A DNA stretch of 64,000 nucleotides, taken from the NCBI RefSeq assembly GCF_017876655.1, contig NZ_JAGIOK010000001.1, forward strand, positions 806,001 to 870,000, in the 5' to 3' direction. Both the position numbers and the translations under genes were made by a program. Under the pieces are notes generated by a model. That model saw nothing but the letters and a program-made list of their open reading frames with translations. It did not search any database and had not been told where the DNA came from. Positions within the stretch are counted from its first letter, which is position 1, and each line of letters begins with the position of its first letter. This DNA is from Microbacterium imperiale (GTDB lineage Bacteria; Actinomycetota; Actinomycetes; Actinomycetales; Microbacteriaceae). This document shows, piece by piece, positions 42,888 through 49,932 of the stretch.

Positions 42888-43383
42888 CCGAGGCAGGGTC
42901 GGCGAGCAGGGAACGACTGATCGCCCGTACCGAGGGGAAGGTGTCGAGCGCCATGACGTCCGCGAGCGAGAACCACCCGGCACCGTGGACCTCGTCGGCC
43001 GCGAAGTTCACGGTCTCGTCCCCCGTCACGTCGAGCACGAACGCCATGTCGAGGTGGATGTGCGCCGGCTCGCCCGGGCGTTCGGGGATGAGCTGGTAGC
43101 TCATGCTCGTGGGGAGGTCGAGCTGTGCCTCTTTCGTGTCGTCGACCTCGAGGTCGATGCCCGGGTGCGGCCGGACCGCCGCATGGATGCCCGTCTCTTC
43201 GAACACCTCGCGGACGACGGCAGCTTGCGGCGTCTCGTCCGGGTCGACATGACCACCCGGAGGCAGCCATTTGGCAAGCTTCCGGTGATGCACGAGCAGC
43301 ACCCGGTCCCCCGCCACGCTGAGGACGTAGCCACTCACGGTGAACTGTTTCTCGAAGTGCGACGTGTGCTCAATGAGCGCCAT
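42877..43383 (-). CDS. NUDIX hydrolase
   Basis: A 168-aa hydrolase with a full Nudix box: GGHVDPDETPQAAVVREVFE with ETGI following, which matches the GX5EX7REUXEEXGU pattern, near residues 45-68. It should cleave a nucleoside diphosphate-linked substrate, not identifiable from sequence. Its 3' end overlaps the pseudogene by 11 bases on the opposite strand. Confidence 0.9.
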   Translation of the reverse strand: MALIEHTSHFEKQFTVSGYVLSVAGDRVLLVHHRKLAKWLPPGGHVDPDETPQAAVVREVFEETGIHAAVRPHPGIDLEVDDTKEAQLDLPTSMSYQLIPERPGEPAHIHLDMAFVLDVTGDETVNFAADEVHGAGWFSLADVMALDTFPSVRAISRSLLADPASVTA

Positions 43384-43582
43384 ACGGGGTCCCTCGGTTT
43401 CTTACGGCCGGGGCCGGGCTAGCGCACGTGCCTCCGCCATGCGCTCGGCCATAGTCCGGTCGAGAGCTATCACCAGTCTCCATCGGAGCTGCGCGGCGCG
43501 AGTCAGCGCGGAAAGCGCGAATCGGGTCTGCACGACCGATGTCTCGTCAGCGAAGCGTAGCGTGACGAGCGCCTCGACGGCG

Positions 43583-43631
43583 TCAGAGGACCAGTGATGC
43601 GGTGGACAGCACCGCATCACTGGTCCTCTGA
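43583..43631. repeat. perfect 22-bp inverted repeat with five-base loop
   Basis: Arms 43583-43604 (begins TCAGAGGACCAG) and 43610-43631 (ends TGGTCCTCTGA) are exact reverse complements around GACAG. No T-run follows and it does not sit directly behind a gene, so it is not a clear terminator. It may be a remnant of a mobile or REP-like element. Confidence 0.85.
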
Positions 43632-43762
43632 TATCGCTCCATTACGATCGCATAGAAAGAGCACATACCGGAGGGATCGCTCCAGCGCGTTCGTATCCGC
43701 GAGGTACCGGCAGCGGGGCCGGCGTCGCGTCTGTCGTGCATGCTCGACGCATCAGCGCGGTG

Positions 43763-43902
43763 AACTGGCGTTATGCACTCCTCTTCCCGGACTGGCTTCG
43801 TGCCAATGATGACGAGCGAGACGAGTATGCCCGGCTGAAGGTACGCCTCGCAGCCCGTCACAGCAGTGATGGCGATTTCGACGACTACGAAGCTCCTGTC
43901 GG
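43763..43902 (+). pseudogene. decayed GrpB-like (UPF0157) fragment
   Basis: The frame reads NWRYALLFPDWLRANDDERD, then EYARLKVRLAARHSS and DGDFDDYEAP. This resembles the C-terminal part of GrpB-family proteins, also fused to CoaE in actinobacteria, whose pattern is FRDWLRAxPxDRxxYxxLKxxLA. The upstream two thirds of the domain is missing and the frame continues into unrelated sequence. Confidence 0.55.
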
Positions 43903-43950
43903 TGGCGCGGCGGCCCGGGCCCGACTACGGCCGGGCAGCAGCTATGGTCG

Positions 43951-44652
43951 TCACGCGGCCAGCGCCTCGATGAGTGCCTGAGCGAGGGCATCGCTGGATT
44001 GCGGGTTCTGGCCGCTGATGAGGTTCCCGTCGCGGACGACGTGCTCCGACCACGGGTCGGCGTCCTCAACGATCACGCCGCCGTCGCGGAGGGTGCTGGC
44101 GACCAGCCAGGGCGCGTTCTTCCCCAGCCCTCCGGTCAGCTCTTCCTCGTCACTGAAGACGGTGAGCCGGCGGCCCGAGAACACGAGACCTCCGTTCTCG
44201 TTGACGGCGCTGAGCAGACCAGCGGGACCGTGGCAGAAAGGCGCGATCAGCAGACCTGCGCTGTTCGCCTGGGTGAGGATCGCGCCTAGGTTCGCGTCGA
44301 ACGCGAGGTCTGCCATCGGGCCGTGGCCGCCGGGCATCACAATCGCGTCATAGTCCGTGGTCGTGACGGTGTCCAGCGCAAGCGGACGCTCGAGTTCGAC
44401 GGCGATCGAGCTGATGTAGGCACGGAAGCTGTCGACCTTGCCCTGATCTCCGACGATCTCGAGCGACAGCGAACCGGGGTCGACTGTGGGCACGCGGCCT
44501 CCGGGCGTGGCGATGGTGACGGTGTGACCGGCCCGCACGAGGTCGCGGTGAGCGATGACGAGCTCCTCCGCCCAATACCCGGTCGAGTGGGCAGAGCCGT
44601 CAGCGAGGGTCAGGGTGGTGGCCGCGGTCACGACCATCAAAATGTTCGACAT
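43951..44652 (-). CDS. DJ-1/PfpI-family protein (Hsp31-like)
   Basis: A 233-aa protein of the type 1 glutamine-amidotransferase-like fold. The nucleophile elbow is LIAPFCHGPAGLL (Cys near residue 127), and STGYWAEELV contains the family's conserved Glu. Members are glyoxalase III or deglycase-like chaperones active in carbonyl stress. ATG at 44652 follows AAGGATCC. A LysR-type gene lies 96 bases upstream on the same strand and may regulate it. Confidence 0.88.
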   Translation of the reverse strand: MSNILMVVTAATTLTLADGSAHSTGYWAEELVIAHRDLVRAGHTVTIATPGGRVPTVDPGSLSLEIVGDQGKVDSFRAYISSIAVELERPLALDTVTTTDYDAIVMPGGHGPMADLAFDANLGAILTQANSAGLLIAPFCHGPAGLLSAVNENGGLVFSGRRLTVFSDEEELTGGLGKNAPWLVASTLRDGGVIVEDADPWSEHVVRDGNLISGQNPQSSDALAQALIEALAA

Positions 44653-44748
44653 TGTGGGATCCTTTCGACCAACCGATCCTCGCTGGTGACGCGTCGGCGC
44701 CCCCATCGGTTCGTCGAATTCGCGTATCGGCGAACCGATGGCGATCGA

Positions 44749-45618
44749 TCAGTGGATCAGTCGGCGAAGGTGAGAAGCTATGGCGCCGAGTGCAGCGTTG
44801 CTTTCCATTTCACGACCGCGGGTAGCGAGGAACACGGTGTTCAGTGGAAGCACGGTCGGAGCGTCGAGAGTGATCAAGGAGCCGGCGTCGAGATCGTCGG
44901 CGACCAGGTAAGCGGGCAGTACCGACATCCCAGCACCGGTGAGGACCAGTGTGCGGATGCCGCGCAAATCGGGGATGACCGCGACGAGCCGTAATCCCTC
45001 GGGGGGACGGTTGAAAACGGAGCGCCAGTACCGTCGCACGATCGGAAGGTTGTCTGCGTAGGCGATCACCGGCACCGTTTCGGGATCCGCGCCCAGCCAG
45101 CTCGGCGCCGCGACCAGCAGGAACTCCTCGTCGTAGATGGGCACGGCTGAGATCCCGCGACGGCGGGGGGCCACCGCGCTCACCACGATGTCTAGGGACC
45201 GGTCTGCGAGGCGATCGAGCAAGTCCTCGGCGAGTCCGAACTCCAGCAGCATCGGCGCCGCGACCGCATCGATGAGCTCGGATAGGTGTGGGATCACCAT
45301 GACGGAGAGCATCTCCGCCGCACCACCGACGCGGATCGCCCGCGTAGAACTGTCCGCGGGCCCGGATAACAGTGCGGCGTCCTCGATGGCGTCGACGTGG
45401 CCGGCGACCTCGCGAGCGAGCTCGATGCCCCGCCCCGTAGGCCTTACTCCATCACGATCGCGATGAAAGAGCGCGTAGCCGAGGGACCGCTCAAGCGCCT
45501 GAACGTGCGTCGAGGCAGTCGCCTGGGAGATCCCCAACAGTCGCGCTGCGTGGGTGACCGAACCAGCCCGATACACCGTGACGAATGTACGCAGATGATC
45601 CAAGCTTGGGCGACTCAC
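44749..45618 (-). CDS. LysR-family transcriptional regulator
   Basis: A 289-aa regulator with the N-terminal winged helix SLDHLRTFVTVYRAGSVTHA and ARLLGISQATASTHVQALER, followed by a periplasmic-binding-like effector domain. GTG at 45618 is chosen over a longer frame since the conserved domain begins two residues later. It precedes the DJ-1 gene on the same strand and is divergent from the PadR gene. Ligand unknown. Confidence 0.9.
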   Translation of the reverse strand: MSRPSLDHLRTFVTVYRAGSVTHAARLLGISQATASTHVQALERSLGYALFHRDRDGVRPTGRGIELAREVAGHVDAIEDAALLSGPADSSTRAIRVGGAAEMLSVMVIPHLSELIDAVAAPMLLEFGLAEDLLDRLADRSLDIVVSAVAPRRRGISAVPIYDEEFLLVAAPSWLGADPETVPVIAYADNLPIVRRYWRSVFNRPPEGLRLVAVIPDLRGIRTLVLTGAGMSVLPAYLVADDLDAGSLITLDAPTVLPLNTVFLATRGREMESNAALGAIASHLRRLIH

Positions 45619-45795
45619 CGCTCTCCCCGGCGTCTTGCGCGGACATGTATCACACCCCATTGTCGTCCAGCCCGAGCCCATCGTGCGTACCGGAGAAAGC
45701 GATCTGGCGACGACCGCTGGCTCTATGCGGGCTGCTCACGGGACGCTGCACAGGATTCGGTCGACCCGAACACCTATTTGTGTTTCACTATTAGT

Positions 45796-46137
45796 GTGTC
45801 ACGCATACAGGCTCGGCAGGATGCACAACTCACACGAGCTGCGCTTCCGCTGCTCTCATTGCAGCTGATCCACCAGCGAGAGTCGTACGGTTACGAGCTT
45901 GTCGAGCGCCTGTCGGAGCTCGGTCTCGAGGTCAGCACGGGACTGGTCTATCCCGTGCTGAATCGCCTGGAACGGGATGCTCTCGTGGCCACGACCCCCC
46001 GGCCATCTCCGAGCGGCCCACCTCGCAAGTACTTCTCGCTGACCGACGCAGGGGTGACGGCACTCGCGGCCGCCCGGTCGCAATGGGAGGAGACGGCCAC
46101 GGCCGTCGCTACAGCCCTCAATTCCGGAGAGGAATGA
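45796..46137 (+). CDS. PadR-family transcriptional regulator
   Basis: A 113-aa regulator with the PadR winged helix: ALPLLSLQLIHQRESYGYEL and LEVSTGLVYPVLNRLERDAL, then the wing GPPRKYFSLTDAG. GTG at 45796 is the likely start. Its stop overlaps the start of the next gene (ATGA). PadR genes commonly pair with an HAAS-domain membrane protein, as here, and probably repress their own operon. Confidence 0.88.
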   Translation: MSRIQARQDAQLTRAALPLLSLQLIHQRESYGYELVERLSELGLEVSTGLVYPVLNRLERDALVATTPRPSPSGPPRKYFSLTDAGVTALAAARSQWEETATAVATALNSGEE

Positions 46138-46661
46138 CCATGTCAGCTTCAACGCCCACGACCCGTTCGACCGGATTGCGCACCTCGATGTACCTGCTTC
46201 ACCTCGACTGGCACCTCGAGGGAGCCGTGCCCGCGGCCGAACGCAGGCACATCCTTCGAGCCCTGCGGCAAGAGATCGATGCGGACCCCAGGCCCTTGGG
46301 AGTTGCGCTCGCGGACCTCGGCTCGCCCCGGGCACTTGCCCTACGCTACGGCGAGGGCGGGCAGCCGCGGCCGCTCTGGTCGATCGGCGTGGTGGTTGCG
46401 GGAGCGATCCTCGTCGCCTACTGGCTCTTGTTCGGCACCTTCGCGGGAGGGATGCTGGCCGTGGTCGACAACGCGGCGCCGATGAGCGCTGAGGCGACAT
46501 TCCTTTTTGTGACCGTCGTCGCGTTCTCCGACGACCAGGGCGTCGGAATCGGCTGGGCCAGCGGCCCGGAGTGGTTCGTCGTTCCGGGCGTGATGGTGGC
46601 CCTCGCGCTGTTGCTGGGCGCTCGGGCCTGGCGACTCGTCCCTCGTCGCGCCAGGGCTTAG
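46134..46661 (+). CDS. HAAS-domain membrane protein, PadR partner
   Basis: A 175-aa protein with an N-terminal HAAS-like helical part (YLLHLDWHLEGAVPAAERRH, then ILRALRQEIDADPRPLG and LGSPRALALRYGEGG) and about three membrane segments after it. A second ATG at 46140 has better ribosome-binding-site spacing and could be the real start. Function unknown; the family is co-transcribed with PadR regulators. Confidence 0.75.
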   Translation: MTMSASTPTTRSTGLRTSMYLLHLDWHLEGAVPAAERRHILRALRQEIDADPRPLGVALADLGSPRALALRYGEGGQPRPLWSIGVVVAGAILVAYWLLFGTFAGGMLAVVDNAAPMSAEATFLFVTVVAFSDDQGVGIGWASGPEWFVVPGVMVALALLLGARAWRLVPRRARA

Positions 46662-46821
46662 CATCGCCGACGCCGCCGTCCGGTCAGCGCCGACCTACGC
46701 CGAGAACGCGCGAGGTCCGAGGTGGCAACGTGCGCGAGCGCGAGCTGGACGTGGCGGGTATGGAGGGTCGACGCCGGCGTCATCCTCACGATGTCGCAGT
46801 CAGTCCGGCTGCAACGACGAC

Positions 46822-46855
46822 GAAGCCCTGACAAGCTCTCGCTCATCAGGGCTTC
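46822..46855 (-). terminator. hairpin downstream of the tRNA-Pro 3' end
   Basis: A perfect 10-bp stem, GAAGCCCTGA and TCAGGGCTTC, with a 14-base loop, just past the tRNA 3' end on the minus strand. It is likely the original terminator of the tRNA gene, kept on the host side of the attachment site. Confidence 0.6.
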
Positions 46856-46861
46856 AGACCG

Positions 46862-46896
46862 TCGGGATGACAGGATTTGAACCTGCGACCCCTTGA
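46862..46896 (-). other. attachment site: 3' fragment of tRNA-Pro (GGG)
   Basis: Read on the minus strand: the 3' side of the anticodon stem (TCAAGGGG), the T arm GCAGGTTCAAATCCTGT, the acceptor strand CATCCCG and discriminator A, typical of actinobacterial tRNA-Pro. The sequence upstream does not continue into the 5' half of the tRNA, so this is a fragment created by integration. The complete tRNA should stand at the other prophage end. Confidence 0.85.
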
Positions 46897-47059
46897 TGAC
46901 CTCGCCCGCTTCGACGCTGACAGACAGAGGGGGACACTCGCCCGCATATCTACCCGCTGATCAGCGCTATTGTGCCGCTGATGGACAGACATCGACGGAC
47001 ACTGAAATACGCCGACGTACTCCGACATGTGAGACGTATGTGAGACGTGCGGCTTTCGG
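46897..47059. promoter_or_regulatory. prophage end next to the attachment site
   Basis: No gene seen. Short repeated words occur here (GGACACT twice, GACAGAC twice, TGTGAGACGT twice) as in the arm-type integrase sites that flank attachment cores. This is only suggestive. Confidence 0.35.
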
Positions 47060-47290
47060 TCAAGCTGCGCGAAGGCGGCGCTCACGCGCGCGGCGTTCGA
47101 TCCGGTCCAGCACGCGGTGCGTCGTCACTGGGTCATGCTCGAGCGCCTCGCGCGTCTCGACCGCACGGTGCAACAGCACGTAGTACCGGGCCGGCCGCAG
47201 CCCGAGCTCGGACACGCAGAGCTCGTCCTTCTCGCCGGTCCACGTCGGATGAGCAGCCTCGAAGTCGAGCAATTCAGCAGTGGTAGGCAT
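47060..47290 (-). CDS. DUF3263-domain phage protein
   Basis: A 76-aa protein matching the DUF3263 pattern: ELLDFEAAHPTWTGEKDELC, ELGLRPARYYVLLHRAVETR and EALEHDPVTTHRVLDRIERR. It is a short helix-turn-helix-like family common in actinophages and actinobacteria, with no known role. It lies 33 bases beyond the 58-aa zinc-ribbon gene on the same strand, probably in one unit. Confidence 0.75.
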   Translation of the reverse strand: MPTTAELLDFEAAHPTWTGEKDELCVSELGLRPARYYVLLHRAVETREALEHDPVTTHRVLDRIERRARERRLRAA

Positions 47291-47323
47291 GGGCCGATTC
47301 TCCGCCTGGCCACCGACACCCGG

Positions 47324-47500
47324 TCAGCCGCCCCAGATACCTGGGAGGTCGTCGCCGGCTGCAGGCCGCTCGATCCACGGAATGTCGATCTCCCACCCGC
47401 AGCCGCCGCAGCGGTAGCCGCCGTCGACGGTGCGCATGACGGTGCCGCATACCTCGCAGCGCGGCTCCGAGCCGATGTCGAAGTCGTCGTCCTCGTCCAT
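47324..47500 (-). CDS. small zinc-ribbon protein, 58 aa
   Basis: Starts at ATG 47500 (MDEDDDFDIGSEPRCEVCGT), with two CxxC pairs, CEVC and CGGC, 15 residues apart, that would bind one zinc, followed by WEIDIPWIERP. The acidic N-terminus and Cys spacing are clear signs of a real small gene rather than a shadow frame. Its partner is unknown; zinc ribbons of this type commonly bind nucleic acid or proteins. Confidence 0.7.
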   Translation of the reverse strand: MDEDDDFDIGSEPRCEVCGTVMRTVDGGYRCGGCGWEIDIPWIERPAAGDDLPGIWGG

Positions 47501-47563
47501 GCGGCACAGCCTATGTCGGCGTACGATGGCATCCTCTCGGCCGGAGGAAAGGACTCCTCGGCC

Positions 47564-47860
47564 ATGCGATCACCACTCGACCCGGACGCACTGCTCGACG
47601 TGACCCTGTCCGCGATCTGCGCCCGCAACCAGTACACCCGCGACGCCGCGCCCGTCATCACGGAGCTCATCGCTGCAGCGGGCGGGCGAGACGACATCCT
47701 CGCGCGGGCGGCCGGGATCTGGGCGGGCTACTTCGACGCCGCCGAGACCCGGGCGCTCGCGACCGCGCTGCGCGCGCTCCCCGGCGCCGAGCGATGGGTC
47801 ACGGAAGGACGACGCCGGCGCGGCATCCCCCGACACGGAGCGCCCATACCTCGACCGTGA
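47564..47860 (+). CDS. hypothetical phage protein, 98 aa
   Basis: I do not recognise the family. It reads MRSPLDPDALLDVTLSAICA with helix-forming regions and a basic C-terminus (RRRRGIPRHG). An AAAGGA lies about ten bases before ATG at 47564; an in-frame ATG at 47513 is an alternative. A strong hairpin follows the stop. Confidence 0.5.
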   Translation: MRSPLDPDALLDVTLSAICARNQYTRDAAPVITELIAAAGGRDDILARAAGIWAGYFDAAETRALATALRALPGAERWVTEGRRRRGIPRHGAPIPRP

Positions 47861-47881
47861 CCCCGGGATAGGAACGACGAA

Positions 47882-47918
47882 AGCCCCCGGCCGCCTCGAG
47901 GAGAGGCAGCCGGGGGCT
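47882..47918. terminator. bidirectional hairpin terminator
   Basis: AGCCCCCGGC pairs with GCCGGGGGCT, extended by an inner GCCTC/GAGGC stem, between convergent phage genes. Confidence 0.8.
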
Positions 47919-47951
47919 GAACTATCTGTGCGCGATAGGACGAGCATCCCG

Positions 47952-48161
47952 TCAGGGCGCTGCGCAGTCCTGTGCGGCGGGGTCCCAGATGAGTTCGATC
48001 TGCTCGCAGACCACGCGGAGGATCGCGTGCTGGCCCTCGATCACGCCCAGGCGATACGTGACAGTGGCGATGGCTCCCGCGATCATGCACACCATCACCG
48101 CGCTCTCGAGCCAGCGCCTCAGCTCGTTCTTGTTGTGGTCGGCGCGGGAATGGGTGCGCAT
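47952..48161 (-). CDS. single-pass membrane phage protein, 69 aa
   Basis: Starts MRTHSRADHNKNELRRWLES, then a membrane helix (AVMVCMIAGAIATVTYRLGV) and a short outer domain with two Cys. GAGGAG eight bases before ATG at 48161 marks the start within a longer frame. No family is recognised. Confidence 0.6.
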   Translation of the reverse strand: MRTHSRADHNKNELRRWLESAVMVCMIAGAIATVTYRLGVIEGQHAILRVVCEQIELIWDPAAQDCAAP

Positions 48162-48208
48162 GTGGAAAGCTCCTCGCGGTGTGGGTGGGAGTGGGTAGCA
48201 TTTGCCGC

Positions 48209-48406
48209 ATGGACTCTGACGAGAGCTGGGCATCGCGTGCACGCGGCGTGTCGCCCGTCTGGTTCCCGATTGGGATCATGGTCGGCCTGGGCGGGATCAT
48301 CTGGTCCCTGCTCGACTTCTCACTGTTTTCGGTCCTGACGATCGGGGCCGGCGCCATGTGGATGACGTGGGCGGCTATCGGATCCCGGCTCCGCGGCGAC
48401 ACGTGA
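48209..48406 (+). CDS. small two-helix membrane protein, 65 aa
   Basis: ATG at 48209. Two hydrophobic helices (PVWFPIGIMVGLGGIIWSLL and LFSVLTIGAGAMWMTWAAIG) with short charged ends. It is divergent from the 69-aa membrane gene and lies upstream of the polymerase-like gene, so it may share its promoter. No known function. Confidence 0.6.
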   Translation: MDSDESWASRARGVSPVWFPIGIMVGLGGIIWSLLDFSLFSVLTIGAGAMWMTWAAIGSRLRGDT

Positions 48407-48471
48407 GCGCCGCGGCGCTTGCCGGATAGTGCGGTCGGAGCAGGCCGGACGGTGTGCGTTACCCTGATCGC

Positions 48472-49932
48472 GTGAGCACGCGGACGCTATCCATCAACCC
48501 GTGGGCTCCGCCCCTCGCCCTCGTCGCGATCGCGATCGTGGTGGTCCTCACCGCCGGCATCCCCGACGCATTCGCTCTGCTGCTCGCATCCGTGTCCGCG
48601 ATCATCGCGCTCATCGGCGCGATCAGCTCCGCGTCGCACGGACTCCGGCCTGCCTCGGTAGCGTTCTACGTCTTCTGGTTCTCATGGCTCGGCGTCGGAC
48701 CAATCGTGCAGCTCACCCTGCAGCGAGTCTCATGGGGCGACACCGTAGCGCTCACCGACCGCCCCGCCGTGCATGGTGCGCTTCTGCTCACCGTCCTCGG
48801 CGTGGCCGCGTTCTGGGTGGGAAGCAAGTTCGCCGACCAGCGACACGCACCTTCCGTCTTCGCGACGGAGGCATCGAGTGACGTGCGCCCGAAGGCTGCC
48901 GTGCGCGGCCGAGTGGTGGTACTTCTGGCGGTAGCCCTGCTCGCGCTGTCCCCGTTCGCTATCCGGGTGTTCGGGTTCGCAACGTACTTCAGCTCCCGCA
49001 ACGAGCGCGCCCTCGCGCTCCGTGAGTCGGGCAACACGCTCGACGCACTCGGTGGCGCGCAGTTCGCGATGTTCACCGCCCTGCCGATCGCCCTCGCCGT
49101 GTCGACCATGCTGCTCAGCCTCTACCAGATCCAGTCGTCGTGGAACGGGATCAGCCAGGCGCGCATGCAACACCTCATCACCTTCACGATCGGTCTCGCG
49201 GGGTGCATCGTCTTCGCCAACCCGCTCTCCCAGACACGATTCATCGCCCTCACCGCGTTCGGCACTCTCGCCGTGGCCCTGTTCCGGCCGCGCTCGCGAG
49301 GCGCCGCCGTGATCTTCGTCGCCGCGGCGTTCTTCGCAGCACTCATCGTCTACCCGCTGGCGACGTTCTTCCGCGGCGGGACGGCGCAGTCCGCCGCCGA
49401 CCTCACCGCGGCGACGTTCACCGGCAACGACTTCGACGGCTTCCAGCAGGTCATCAACACCATCCACTATGTCGACGCAAACGGCTTCACGTTCGGCATC
49501 CAGCTGCTCTCCGCGGCACTGTTCTTCATCCCCCGATCGATGTGGGCGGCGAAGGCCGATCCCGCGTCGATCGACGTCGCCACCCACGCGGGTTACGCGT
49601 TCACGAACCTGTCGATGCCGATCCACGCAGAGCTCTACATGCAGTTCGGCGTTGTGGGCGTGGCCGCCGGGATGCTCGCGCTCGGGTACTTCACCTCACG
49701 CGTTGACGCCGCCTGGATGAGCGGCTCGGGGGCGAAGCTCGGCTACTTCGCCCCCTACCTCGCGATGGTGATGTTCGGTCTCCTGCGTGGCCCGCTCGGG
49801 TCCCTCGTGCCCATCTACATGCCGACGTTCATCGTCCTCGCGATCGGCATTGCTGCGCGACCGCGAGGACGATCCGTCGACTCAGGCATTCGGCCAGGTG
49901 CCGCCCGTCACGAGGTTCTTCCACGCCGCTGA
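48472..49932 (+). CDS. O-antigen/polysaccharide polymerase-like membrane protein (prophage cargo)
   Basis: A 486-aa protein with about 11-12 membrane helices and a large central loop (RGGTAQSAADLTAATFTGND), an architecture like Wzy/EpsG-type oligosaccharide polymerases. GTG at 48472 is the likely start. It is on the plus strand against the tail genes, beside the attachment site, the usual place for lysogenic-conversion genes. Changing host surface polysaccharide to exclude other phages is inferred. It overlaps the beta-helix gene by 51 bases at the 3' ends. Confidence 0.7.
   Translation: MSTRTLSINPWAPPLALVAIAIVVVLTAGIPDAFALLLASVSAIIALIGAISSASHGLRPASVAFYVFWFSWLGVGPIVQLTLQRVSWGDTVALTDRPAVHGALLLTVLGVAAFWVGSKFADQRHAPSVFATEASSDVRPKAAVRGRVVVLLAVALLALSPFAIRVFGFATYFSSRNERALALRESGNTLDALGGAQFAMFTALPIALAVSTMLLSLYQIQSSWNGISQARMQHLITFTIGLAGCIVFANPLSQTRFIALTAFGTLAVALFRPRSRGAAVIFVAAAFFAALIVYPLATFFRGGTAQSAADLTAATFTGNDFDGFQQVINTIHYVDANGFTFGIQLLSAALFFIPRSMWAAKADPASIDVATHAGYAFTNLSMPIHAELYMQFGVVGVAAGMLALGYFTSRVDAAWMSGSGAKLGYFAPYLAMVMFGLLRGPLGSLVPIYMPTFIVLAIGIAARPRGRSVDSGIRPGAARHEVLPRR

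Larger units (their letters stand above)
43384..43950. other. 567-bp region without an intact gene
   Basis: Contains the 22-bp perfect inverted repeat (43583-43631) and a decayed GrpB-like fragment (43763-43902). Short open frames such as 43402-43620 have no family resemblance and start inside the hairpin, so I do not call them. The pattern is of a decayed locus. Confidence 0.6.

Noticed and set aside
43402..43620. 72-residue minus-strand frame
   Set aside because: Starts inside the 22-bp hairpin, no ribosome binding site and no recognisable family.
46846..47085. Small minus-strand frame across the attachment site
   Set aside because: It reads through the tRNA fragment and terminator, so it is not a gene.
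47274..47507. 77-residue minus-strand frame in another phase over the zinc-ribbon gene
   Set aside because: Arg/His-rich shadow; the phase starting at 47500 gives a clean two-CxxC protein.
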